Origin: JADJXV01 sp046328995
GTDB lineage: Bacteria; Bacteroidota; Ignavibacteria; Kapaibacteriales; UBA961
Assembly (NCBI GenBank): GCA_046328995.1
Contig: JAXLVN010000001.1
Span: 1,116,001 to 1,180,000, forward strand
Length of the DNA: 64,000 nt
Reading direction: 5' to 3'
Made by a program: the position numbers and the translations under genes. The notes beneath the pieces are model-generated. The model did not search any database, was not told where the DNA came from, and worked only from the letters and a program-made list of their open reading frames with translations. Each line of letters begins with the position of its first letter. Position 1 is the first letter of the stretch. Below are positions 56,172 to 63,900 of the stretch, piece by piece.

Positions 56172-56368
56172 GACGTTGCATGCAACGTCTCTACAGCATG
56201 CACGAATTCAATTTGGCTACAGCCGCATTTCCTTCCCTCTTCGCCCTACAGCTAAAGCTGTAGTCTAGTCAACAATTCATTCTTTACCGAGTTCCTCGCT
56301 TCTACGCGAGCAGATCGGGGGATTTGTTCATCCATCAAACGTAGAGACGTTGCATGCAACGTCTCTAC
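56167..56368. repeat. Composite dispersed repeat, partial copy
   Basis: Two 28-bp palindromes (56167-56194 and 56341-56368; half-site GTAGAGACGTTGCA) flank the CAGCTAAAGCTG hairpin (about 56247) and a CCGAG...GATCGGG hairpin (about 56287-56320). Same order as in copies A and B but without the hairpin end. Confidence 0.85.
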
Positions 56369-56394
56369 CGTCAATGGCGAATAATGCGAACCCC

Positions 56395-56545
56395 TTATAT
56401 CACCTCCACCTTCGACAATTCTGCCCCCATCCCCTTCAGTGATGCAAACGTCAGCTTGTCCATCCTTGCGCCGTCGAAATTGATGGACTTGATGGCGCGG
56501 AAGTACCGATTTGTCAAGGCAAACGATGGACGGAAGGATACATTT
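56395..56545 (-). CDS. Pentapeptide-repeat protein, 3' exon
   Basis: Continuation of the gene at 58535-59250 beyond a group II intron. It encodes NVSFRPSFALTNRYF, then FRAIKSINFDGARMDKLTFASLK, further A(D/N)LxF-like blades, and ends at the TAA at 56395-56397. Joining base 58535 to 56545 makes the codon AGA and a continuous frame of 867 bases (288 residues) with the pentapeptide pattern unbroken (ATLRNVSF). Without splicing the upstream part would read into the intron and stop. Confidence 0.7.
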
Positions 56546-58534
56546 GTCGAGTAGAGAGCTAATCCACAGTCTTTAGATTCCACCGTAGCTCCGTGTCCGC
56601 ATTTCTGCTTTTGTGCCTTAGGATGTGTATTTCTTGGATGCTGTTGATTGCTCCCCCTCGCAGAACCGTGCGTGAGGATTTCCCTCACACGGCTCCTCAA
56701 TTGTATTCCGCACTCAGTGCTTGTAAAAGCTTACGTATATCTTTGGTTCCGGTAATGGATACTTGAGTAAATATTGCTGAAAGCTCTCCCACGTGTAGCT
56801 CTTCCGCTGACTTCGGCGGTTGAGCCATTTGTAGAGAAGTCTCCTTACTCGGGATGTATATCGCAATAATCCTTGCAGGTTTTCACTTACTCCGTAATAG
56901 TGGTAGTGTCCCCGAAGGATGCGTGACATGCTCTCCCAAAGTTCTTGCAGCGTATAAAAATTCTTGTGTCCTTTCAGGAATATGTTCACCTTTCGGATGC
57001 CAAGGCGGAGTCGGGACTTACTTGTCCGCCTACATACCTTGAATTTGCCTGCTTTAGATTTGCCACAGTAGTGGGTAAATCACTAGAAAGTCAAACGTAC
57101 CCGGATGTTTATGCTCGTCATTTGTGTCCGTATTACGACCAAATTTTACCACAGATGTCTTGGATTCCGATAATGTAAGGTTGAACTTTCCAAGCCGTAC
57201 TTTTAGCGATTCCAGTATCACTTGGCAATCCGATTCCCGTTCTACCAATATGATAAAGTCGTCGGCATACCGTACTATTGATGCATAACCCTGAAGGTCT
57301 TTCTTCAGACGTTTCTCGAACCAGAGGTCAAGCACATAATGAAGGTAAATATTTGCTAAGATTGGGCTAATGATACCACCTTGAGGTGTTCCCATGTCGC
57401 TTGCTCTTACTATTCCCTCATCCATGATGCCTGCTTTCAAGAATCTGATTATCAGTCGGATAAAGTTCTTGTCCTTTATGCGATGTTCCAGAAACTTGAC
57501 TAACCATTCATGGTCAACTGTGTCGAAAAATGATGTAATATCTGCATCAATAACATAGTTTACGGGCTTGAAGGTTATCTCCTGATGTACCTTCTTCAAA
57601 GCATCGTGACAGCTCCTATTGTTTCTAAAACCGTAGGATGACTCTATAAAACTTGGGTCGAATATTGCCGTTAGTATTGAGGATATACCTTTCTGGACTA
57701 TCTTGTCCTCCGTCGAGGGAATGCCCAATGTGCGCGTTCCGCCGCGGTCTTTCGGTATCTCCTTCGTACGAACGGCTTGTGGGCGGTATGACATGCTTTT
57801 CATCCGTTCTACCAATCCTTTAAGATTCGCTTCCAGCGATTCTCCGTATTCTTCTACACTCACTCCGTCTATGCCGAGTGCCTTCTTACGAGGAAGCTTG
57901 GCATAGCACGTTCCAAGGTACTCTTCATTCAGCAAGCTGGCTAATGAGCCAAACTTGTAGCTTGGAGAGTCCTTCGAGACCTTGCTTAGCTGTATAAGTT
58001 TCGTTGCCGTATCTAACTGTGTTCTATGAGACATATACGTTTCCGTTATACAATACATACAATTGTCAGCCCCTTGGCGCTGCATCAGAATTGAATGTTT
58101 CTGCATGCATACCTCTGCTTTCACAGAGCTTGACGCTACTATGGGCTAATCCGACTTCCACTATACCGTTACGCATTCTACTCCTTTTCGGATTTGGTTG
58201 CGCTTATGCCGAATGGCAAGTATAGTGGATATCCCAAGTTCCTGATATATCCGTTTGATATCATACTGCGGACTTAGACCCCGATGATGACTACATGCTC
58301 AAGCCATACGAGCATATAATTGTTGCATTCCTGTGCTAAGAAACAGTCTGCCATCATATAGTGGGCAATTACGGGGCTCAACACCTTCACTTGCGTTGCG
58401 GTCTGATATCTCCCTCGTCGTAGCTTCACTGTGTTTGTTACCTTACACAATGTACGATTATGGTAGCGGGTGGGTGGCTCCCTTCCCGCGAAGGATTTGC
58501 ACCTTCTGAATATACCAAGCTTCGCTTGGCGCAC
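56546..58534 (-). mobile_element. Group II intron inserted in a pentapeptide-repeat gene
   Basis: About 1989 bases. The 5' end on the reverse strand is GTGCGCC (58534 down), matching the GUGYG consensus. Domain V is recognisable at 56663-56695 (GAGCCGTGTGAGGG, AAAT loop, CCTCACGCACGGTTC). The 3' end is placed at CTACTCGAC, ending in AC as group II introns do, because only this point restores the host frame. Domain VI seems to be GGGGGAGC paired with GCTCTCTAC around an unusually long middle of about 85 bases. An intron-encoded reverse transcriptase gene lies inside but carries a frameshift. The element may therefore need a helper protein to splice or move. Confidence 0.82.
56714..58034 (-). 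pseudogene. ltrA: Group II intron reverse transcriptase/maturase, frameshifted
   Basis: From an ATG at 58034 (an earlier in-frame ATG at 58124 is possible) the frame encodes RT domains with KALGIDGVSVEEYGE, IPSTEDKIVQKGI, VIDADITSFFDTVDH, GTPQGGIISPILANIYLHY and the catalytic RYADDFIIL. After HPGTFDFL the frame shifts: an extra T at 57082 makes it read VIYPLLWQI and stop at 57054. In the neighbouring frame the protein continues as FTHYCGKSKAGKF and then the maturase domain (GHYHYYGVSENLQGLLRY, WLNRRSQRKSYTW) to a stop at 56714. Without the extra base it would be about 439 residues. No endonuclease domain is visible. The shift could be a real mutation or a sequencing error. Confidence 0.85.
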
Positions 58535-59250
58535 CTGAGCGTTGCGCCGTTGAAGGTGGCGCCACTGAGTGCTGCTTTGTCGAATTTCACTCCGGTAAAG
58601 GTCAGACCGTCAAAACGCTGACCTGACAAGTCGGAATAGGAGAAGTCCACGCCGTCAAACGTGCAGTTTTCAAATGTCGTTGCCTTTAGGTCGGACATCG
58701 TCATTTTCACATCCATGAGTTGTACATCGGTAAAGTGTGCGCCGCTGAGATCCGACTTGTTGAATTCCGTGCGCGCAAGAATTGCTTTCTTAAAACTCGC
58801 TCCCGAGAGGTCGAGCGTCGTGAAGGTACAGTCGGTAAGATTGGCTCCGTCAAAATTTGCCTGCCGCACATCACTGCCGGTGAACGTGCTGCCGGTGAGG
58901 TCGGCGACTGCGAAGTTCGAACCGCTCAACGCGCTCCATTTAAACGTACCTTTGTGAGCAGTAACACCGGCAAAATCGCTCTCTGCGAGGTTCGCAGCAT
59001 TGAAATTCGTCAGCACCTGCCGCTCAAGCGACCGTGACAGATTCGCCACTTCCTGCACCGTCTGCTCGATATCGCCGATACTGTTAATGGTCATTTCAAA
59101 AGCAGTATCATCATCATTGCCCGATGCTTTGAGTTCGTGGTAGCGCTCCTGCAAATCTGCGTGGAGTTCGGCCTTTAATTCGGCAACGCTTTTTACCCCG
59201 TCATACGGCGCGAATGCAGCGTTTAGGTAGTTGGTTAGTTTATCATTCAT
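58535..59250 (-). CDS. Pentapeptide-repeat protein with HAAS/DUF1700-like N terminus, 5' exon
   Basis: The first 75 residues (YLNAAFAPYDGVKSVAELKAELHADLQERYHELKASG; key pieces YLN, SVAELKAELHADL and NSIGDIEQTV) resemble the HAAS/permease-prefix domain that often accompanies PadR regulators. From about residue 85 it is a pentapeptide-repeat helix (NFNAANLAESDF, ALSGSNFAVADLTGSTF, DGVDFSYSDLSGQRF). The frame is interrupted after ATL by a group II intron; the remainder is at 56395-56545. The gene is downstream of padR on the same strand, with a MITE-like element between. A role as an anti-regulator or stress-response partner of PadR is inference. Confidence 0.78.
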
Positions 59251-59330
59251 TGGATTATCTCCTTCTAGTAATTAATTAAATAATATGACTTTCTAATCTC
59301 AGGTATGCTCTTGAACTGGGTTGCATATCC

Positions 59331-59570
59331 CCGTCCGGTCTGTTGCTACAACAGACCGTCAACACATACCGATGAAACGTACTCTTTATCTGTGCCTTGG
59401 GTAAGAAGATATGTATTAATCACCTACATTGTATATCTACTTAACTGTTGGAGTTATTCTCACAGATGTTTTTTTGCAACAAAACGAATAATTGTTCAGC
59501 GAGTAATCTATCATGCAGTACGTTTTAGCGGCAAGTGTTTACGTCCAGTTGTAGCAACTGGACGGACCGG
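59331..59570. mobile_element. MITE-like element with hairpin-bearing terminal inverted repeats (empty copy)
   Basis: About 240 bases between padR and the pentapeptide gene. The left end (59331-59383) and the reverse complement of the right end (59517-59570) align over about 53 bases, sharing GTTGCTACAAC, AAACGTACT and AACAC words. Each end holds a hairpin: GGTCTGTTG/CAACAGACC (59337-59357) and GTCCAGTTG/CAACTGGAC (59543-59563). There is no coding frame inside. The 343-base gap between the two genes is mostly this element. Confidence 0.72.
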
Positions 59571-59593
59571 AAACACTCACCCGGGAAATTGCT

Positions 59594-59914
59594 TTACAGT
59601 AATTGATCAAGTACAGCTTTTGCGTACTCCCAGTTTTTTTTATTTTCTTGATAGGTTGCCCTGCCTTGTTCGGTTATTTTATAATATTTTCTCCTGCCGC
59701 CCTGCGTTTCATCGCCCCAATACCACGTGATATTGCCATCACTTTCCAAGCGTTTGAGACTCGAATACATCGTCGCTTCTTTGAGTTCATACGCCCCACC
59801 CGAAGCGCTGTGAATCGTTTTGCTAATCAGATACCCGTACATATCCTCATTCACCAGCAATTTGAGGATGATGGTATCAATGTGTCCGCGGATGATATCT
59901 GCTGAAATTTCCAT
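59594..59914 (-). CDS. PadR-family transcriptional regulator
   Basis: A 106-residue winged-helix repressor: IDTIILKLLVNEDMYGYLISKTI, the ATMYSSLKRLESDGNI recognition region and the basic wing GGRRKYYKITEQGR are all present. It probably represses its own operon and the pentapeptide gene downstream. AGGAAGTACC precedes the ATG at 59914; the longer frame to 60010 crosses the promoter. Two CAGTGTACTTTTT-like direct repeats in the promoter are candidate operators. The inducer is unknown. Confidence 0.9.
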   Translation of the reverse strand: MEISADIIRGHIDTIILKLLVNEDMYGYLISKTIHSASGGAYELKEATMYSSLKRLESDGNITWYWGDETQGGRRKYYKITEQGRATYQENKKNWEYAKAVLDQLL

Positions 59915-59945
59915 GGTACTTCCTGTTTGTTCAAAATATCGAGTG

Positions 59946-60004
59946 CAAAAATAATAAAAAGTACTCTGTCTGTCAAGGTAATTTTTCAGAAAAAGTACAC
60001 TGCC
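59946..60004 (-). promoter_or_regulatory. padR promoter with two direct-repeat operator candidates
   Basis: On the reverse strand TTGACA (59971-59976) lies upstream of TATTTTTG (59946-59953): TTG to the TAnnTTTG box is exactly 20 bases. CAGTGTACTTTTT (about 59991-60003) and CAGAGTACTTTTT (about 59956-59968) form direct repeats on either side of the TTGACA box, where a repressor would block polymerase. Confidence 0.5.
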
Positions 60005-60170
60005 TAACAAAACAATCTATTTTCATGCATAAAAATCAACGAATTGGGACTATATTTGCAGAAATGTTCGATGAGCAGTATCGCCTACCCCTGCATTTTG
60101 GATGTAACACCGGTACGACTCAACACAGCAATTCACACATCTTTTTTCAATTTTTGCAGGAATAATCGCA

Positions 60171-61775
60171 ATGCTACAAGGAATGACAGTGATAATGCTC
60201 TTCTGCGCGGGTATCATTCTCCACGCACAACCCACGGTAAAAAAAGTGTCGGTATTTAAAAACGGTTCGGCACTTGTCGTTCGTGAAGGCACAGCCGACA
60301 TCAAAGACGGAACCTTCATCCTCCCCGTTCCCGAGAATATCGTCTATGGCACCCTCAGCGTAACGGTGGGTAAAGATGCAGGACTGCGTGGAATAATAGC
60401 GCGCACGGATACGATAAAGAATTCTGTTCCCTGTGACCGCATCCGCGACTACCTACGAGCGAATATTGGGAATTATGTGACCTTAAAAATTCAGTACAAC
60501 GGTGAAAAACCGTATGAAAAAATATTCTCGGGCATAATTGATTATATCAATAATGATAATATGATACGAATTAAAACCGATGCCGGAGCCACAGCAATGT
60601 TTAGTTCTAATTTTGTAGATTATGTCGAAGTGCGCGGAAATGCATCTAATACAAATTCCACAGATAGTATCGTCAAGCGCTTACATGTTATGACCAATCG
60701 CCAATCGGGCTCAACGGATGTTCAGGCGTCGTACATGACGCGAGGAATTACCTGGGTGCCGACCTATTCCGTGAAAATGCAGAGTGATACATCTGCGCAA
60801 CTAGAACTTAGAGCAACCATTGAGAATAATATCGAGGATTTGACCAATAGCGATGTGGAGTTGATTATTGGCGCACCGGAGATGAGTTATTTGGATAAAG
60901 CGGATCCGCTTTTTTATTCAACGGGGAGCTTTTCGAATGGTTTACAAAATCTATCTGTTTCAAATAACGGTTCTGCATCAAATTCTTTTGGCACTTTTGC
61001 AGCCGCTGCTAATACAATCGGTAATGCCGGTGGGTCAAATACCATCATTGGTACAACACGTTCAATTATTGCCTCAGAAATGCCGGATATTAGCGCTGAG
61101 AGTAATGTTGGGGAAAAGTCAGGTGATATTTATGCCTATTCATTGAAAGATGTTACGCTCAAGAAATCCGGGCGAGGGATGTTCACTCTTACATCTCGTG
61201 CTATTAAAGCAGTTGACCGTTATGAGGCAACGTTGAAAACTACGCTTCGAGATATACTTGGTAGTCTTACGTATCGTCCTGATGCATGGAACAAAAACGT
61301 TGATGTCTTTCACTCGCTCGAACTCTGGAACAGCGGCAGTTCACCTCTCACCGCCGGTGCGATGACGGTATCGGACAAAGACGGCAGGATTATCGGGCAA
61401 AATACCGTGTATTATACACCCGCAGGAGCCAAAACCTATCTGCGTCTCTCGAAGGCAATCGACATCACCATCAACAGTTCGGAAGAAGAGGCATCCCGCG
61501 AAGAAAACGCCAAGAAAATCAAGAAAGTAGTCTATACCAAGTCACGAATGCGCGGCACGTTGACGATTACCAACTATCAAACCAAGTCCGCTGCCGTGTC
61601 TGTCAATCGCGAGCTCGCAGGCAATGTTCTCTCGGCCTCCGATAACGGCAAAAAATCAAAAACCATCGTTCCCAATGATCTCAACGCCGCCTCCAAAATC
61701 GAATGGCAAATAACAGTAGGCGCCGGAGAAACAAAGACCTTGGAGTATGAGTATGATATTTTTACGACGTTTTAA
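60171..61775 (+). CDS. DUF4139-domain exported protein
   Basis: A 534-residue protein with a signal peptide (about 1-20, FCAGIILHA) and the DUF4139 layout: N-terminal VKKVSVFKNGSALVVREG, then YMTRGITWVPTYSVKM and LELRATIENNIEDLTNSDVELIIG, and a C-terminal beta region ending TLEYEYDIF. The central part (about 250-330) is Ser/Asn-rich and variable. Family function is unknown; members are exported or surface proteins in many Bacteroidota. TATATTTG at 60051-60058 is a possible -7 box. Confidence 0.85.
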   Translation: MLQGMTVIMLFCAGIILHAQPTVKKVSVFKNGSALVVREGTADIKDGTFILPVPENIVYGTLSVTVGKDAGLRGIIARTDTIKNSVPCDRIRDYLRANIGNYVTLKIQYNGEKPYEKIFSGIIDYINNDNMIRIKTDAGATAMFSSNFVDYVEVRGNASNTNSTDSIVKRLHVMTNRQSGSTDVQASYMTRGITWVPTYSVKMQSDTSAQLELRATIENNIEDLTNSDVELIIGAPEMSYLDKADPLFYSTGSFSNGLQNLSVSNNGSASNSFGTFAAAANTIGNAGGSNTIIGTTRSIIASEMPDISAESNVGEKSGDIYAYSLKDVTLKKSGRGMFTLTSRAIKAVDRYEATLKTTLRDILGSLTYRPDAWNKNVDVFHSLELWNSGSSPLTAGAMTVSDKDGRIIGQNTVYYTPAGAKTYLRLSKAIDITINSSEEEASREENAKKIKKVVYTKSRMRGTLTITNYQTKSAAVSVNRELAGNVLSASDNGKKSKTIVPNDLNAASKIEWQITVGAGETKTLEYEYDIFTTF

Positions 61776-61789
61776 TAATCCTACAATCA

Positions 61790-61936
61790 CCGAGCCGCTC
61801 GCGAAGAAACGAGGAGCTCGGGGTAGTCTCTTCCTGAGAGTATCACTTCGGAGTGATGCTCTCAGTGGTCAAGCGCGAGGCCTCAGTGGTCAAGCGCGAT
61901 GACCTCAGTGGTCAAGCGCGATGCCTCAGTGGTCAA
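61790..61936. repeat. Hairpin repeats and short tandem repeats after the DUF4139 gene
   Basis: A CCGAGCCGCTCG...CGAGGAGCTCGG hairpin (61790-61822), one copy of the 32-nt REP-like hairpin (61834-61865, same bases as 8646-8677), then four CTCAGTGGTCAAGCGCGA-type units 21-22 bases apart (61861-61936). The phrase TGGTCAAGC also follows the REP copies near 8690. Confidence 0.82.
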
Positions 61937-62039
61937 AAGCCAGAAATCCAAACCACAAAAATTACCGAAGAACCAACTATTTTAGATAATTTTGCTCTTG
62001 CAATTCACAATAAATGGTCAATATAACCAACAGTACATT

Positions 62040-62255
62040 ATGAGATATAGAGTAGATATAGATATTGCAGAGAATAAGCTAGCATTCGCACTAGAGTTTT
62101 TCAAAGCTATTTCTTTTGTGAAAAAGGTGAACGTAATCGCTGACAATGAGATTACTAATCCCGCCATTTTGCAAAGTATAGAGGATTATGAACGTGGCAA
62201 TGTAAAACCGACGCCTCTTAATTTGGAAGAACTTAAAGCAATGATAGATGCGTGA
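62040..62255 (+). CDS. Antitoxin partner of a YoeB-type toxin
   Basis: A 71-residue protein (MRYRVDIDIAENKLAFALEFF..., ending LNLEELKAMIDA). It is not a clear Phd/YefM antitoxin; the short, acidic sequence with PTPLNLEELK near the end resembles the compact antitoxin-like proteins that precede toxins in Bacteroidota. The antitoxin role is inferred from its 8-base overlap with the toxin gene. TAATTTTG at 61987-61994 is a possible -7 box. The ATG at 62040 was chosen over the upstream frame start at 61992 because it gives the regular start. Confidence 0.65.
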   Translation: MRYRVDIDIAENKLAFALEFFKAISFVKKVNVIADNEITNPAILQSIEDYERGNVKPTPLNLEELKAMIDA

Positions 62256-62508
62256 ACTTCATTTTATGGCAAAAGCTTGGCAAGATTTGGGTTGGTGGAT
62301 GAAAAATGACATTAAAAACGTTAAGAAAATCCACTTGCTCTTGGAGAATACCTGCAAAACCCCTTTTGATGGACTTGGGCAGCCTGAACCGCTCAAAGCC
62401 AATTATACAGGTTACTGGTCTCGCAGAATTAATCTTGAGCACCGAATCGTGTACAAAGTAGAAGACACTCAAATAGTTGTACATTCTCTTTATGGACATT
62501 ATCAGTAA
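62248..62508 (+). CDS. Txe/YoeB-family mRNA interferase toxin
   Basis: An 86-residue ribosome-dependent RNase. Family marks: MAKAWQDLGWWMKND, TPFDGLGQPEPLK, GYWSRRINLEHRIVYKVED and the C-terminal SLYGHYQ. The glutamate in QPEPLK, the arginine in HRIVYK and the histidine-tyrosine in GHYQ are the usual catalytic positions. It overlaps the antitoxin by eight bases and is followed by a strong terminator, so the two genes form one operon. Confidence 0.92.
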   Translation: MRELHFMAKAWQDLGWWMKNDIKNVKKIHLLLENTCKTPFDGLGQPEPLKANYTGYWSRRINLEHRIVYKVEDTQIVVHSLYGHYQ

Positions 62509-62510
62509 TA

Positions 62511-62544
62511 CAAAGCCCCTTGTTTTCGGGGCTTTGTAAATTTT
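62511..62544 (+). terminator. Terminator of the toxin-antitoxin operon
   Basis: CAAAGCCCC (62511-62519) pairs perfectly with GGGGCTTTG (62528-62536), followed by TAAATTTTA. Confidence 0.85.
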
Positions 62545-62590
62545 ACATAGTATGAGAATCCACCACCTTTAGTCAAATCCCCTAACCTCC

Positions 62591-63286
62591 ATGCCCCTCA
62601 AACCCGAATCCCAACTCATCTGGTCGCCGACTGTCGTCAATTCCCGTATGAATCGTTCGCGGAATGCGAGCGGTGTTAATAGTTATGAAAAGGAATTTGG
62701 TTTCCGTCCGGAGGATTTCCTGATGTCGGTACTGCAATCGCGCGGCACTGCTTCGTGGCTCGATCTCTGCTGCGGTCATGGTAAAGCGTTGCTGCAGGTG
62801 AAACACTATTTCGACAAGCAGCATCTTGGCGATCGGTTGCATCTCAAAGGAATAGACTTGGTGGATACATTTGATTCGTATGACCAAAACGCGCCAGGAT
62901 TGACGTTTGAAGTGAATTCATTAATCACCTGGAAACCTGACACGAGCTACGATCTCATCACCTGCGTGCATGGGTTGCATTATGTGGGTGATAAGGTATT
63001 TGTCATTGAAAAAGCCGCTAAAGCGCTCTCACCTACCGGGCTTTTCATAGCGAATCTTGACGATCAACACATTGTCGTAGAAGGAGTTCAGTCTAAATCA
63101 TATCTCAAGAAAATGTTTGCTCAGCACGGTTTTGAATTCAACCCGCGTCGTAAAATACTCAAGCGTGTAGGAGCGCGGGAGATTCACTTTGGACTTCAAT
63201 ACCAAGGAGCAGATGACGAGGTAGGACCTAATTATACCGGGCAGGAAGCGGTGGCTTCGTATTATATGCTTTCTCCGACAGAGTGA
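62591..63286 (+). CDS. SAM-dependent class I methyltransferase
   Basis: A 231-residue Rossmann-type methyltransferase: motif I SWLDLCCGHGKAL (about residues 55-67), motif II LKGIDLVD, motif III SYDLITCVHGLHYVGD and motif IV ALSPTGLFIANLD. The substrate is unknown. Two cysteines in motif I are unusual but tolerable. It lies between the toxin-antitoxin pair and a hairpin-ended element. Confidence 0.8.
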   Translation: MPLKPESQLIWSPTVVNSRMNRSRNASGVNSYEKEFGFRPEDFLMSVLQSRGTASWLDLCCGHGKALLQVKHYFDKQHLGDRLHLKGIDLVDTFDSYDQNAPGLTFEVNSLITWKPDTSYDLITCVHGLHYVGDKVFVIEKAAKALSPTGLFIANLDDQHIVVEGVQSKSYLKKMFAQHGFEFNPRRKILKRVGAREIHFGLQYQGADDEVGPNYTGQEAVASYYMLSPTE

Positions 63287-63445
63287 ACAGGTTCATCCCC
63301 CGTTCTGTCAGTTATTGTAACTGACCGTCAACACGTACCTATGAAACGTACTGGATATCCGTACTTTAAGTAAGTGCATATATTTTTATCACCTACTGAA
63401 AGAAAGAATCAACACACAAGCTATCCATTAGCACAAGTTAAAACA

Positions 63446-63601
63446 ATGAGTGAATCAATGAACAATACAAGCGACAATTATATCTGGCTTTTTCATAGTT
63501 AGCTAAGACGCCTGTTTTTCGTTTGGAAATACAGCATACCGGTCATAGTCAGCATGTTTTCTACCCCAAAAATCGGCTCTAAAAATAATCCTAAACAACT
63601 T
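63446..63601. repeat. 53-bp duplication with an inserted 105-bp fragment
   Basis: Bases 63444-63496 recur exactly at 63602-63654 (the first 17 codons of the DUF7710-like gene). Between them lies 63497-63601, an inverted near-exact copy of the fragment at 46637-46738. The upstream copy of the start gives an 18-residue peptide that stops (TAG) at the insert. Confidence 0.9.
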
Positions 63602-63603
63602 CA

Positions 63604-63900
63604 ATGAGTGAATCAATGAACAATACAAGCGACAATTATATCTGGCTTTTTCATGGTGCAGGAGGAAGATTTGCGTCCGGGGTCTTTTCATCGAAAGAAA
63701 GAGCATTCGAATGGATAGGAAGGCATGCGTTAACTGGCACACTTACCTGCTATCCTATGAATAGTGGTGTCTATGATTGGGCAATCAAACAAGAATATTT
63801 TACTCCTAAAAAAGAGCATGAACATTCAAGCGACTTTATTCAGAATTTCACTTCAGCAAGTATGAAGCATTATCATTTTGAGAATGGGATAGTGGAGTGA
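63604..63900 (+). CDS. DUF7710-like small protein
   Basis: A 98-residue cytoplasmic protein: YIWLFHGAGGRFASGVFSSKERAFEWIGRHALTGTLTCYP, SGVYDWAIK, KKEHEHSSDFIQNFTSASMKHYHFENG (key pieces VFSSKERA, LTGTLTCYP, YDWAI, FTSAS and HYHFENG). These are the conserved stretches of a small family found scattered in Bacteroidota and Proteobacteria; function unknown. It begins in the second copy of a 53-bp duplication, so the gene survived the insertion intact, and lies inside a hairpin-ended element. Confidence 0.7.
   Translation: MSESMNNTSDNYIWLFHGAGGRFASGVFSSKERAFEWIGRHALTGTLTCYPMNSGVYDWAIKQEYFTPKKEHEHSSDFIQNFTSASMKHYHFENGIVE

Noticed and set aside
58274..58534. 86-residue reverse gene at the intron start
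   Set aside because: It lies in the structured 5' part of the group II intron and only continues the interrupted exon frame.
59331..59570. Integron attC site or gene cassette
   Set aside because: The hairpin ends and nearby small genes suggested it, but the two ends pair with each other as inverted repeats and I found no convincing R/L box arrangement or integrase.
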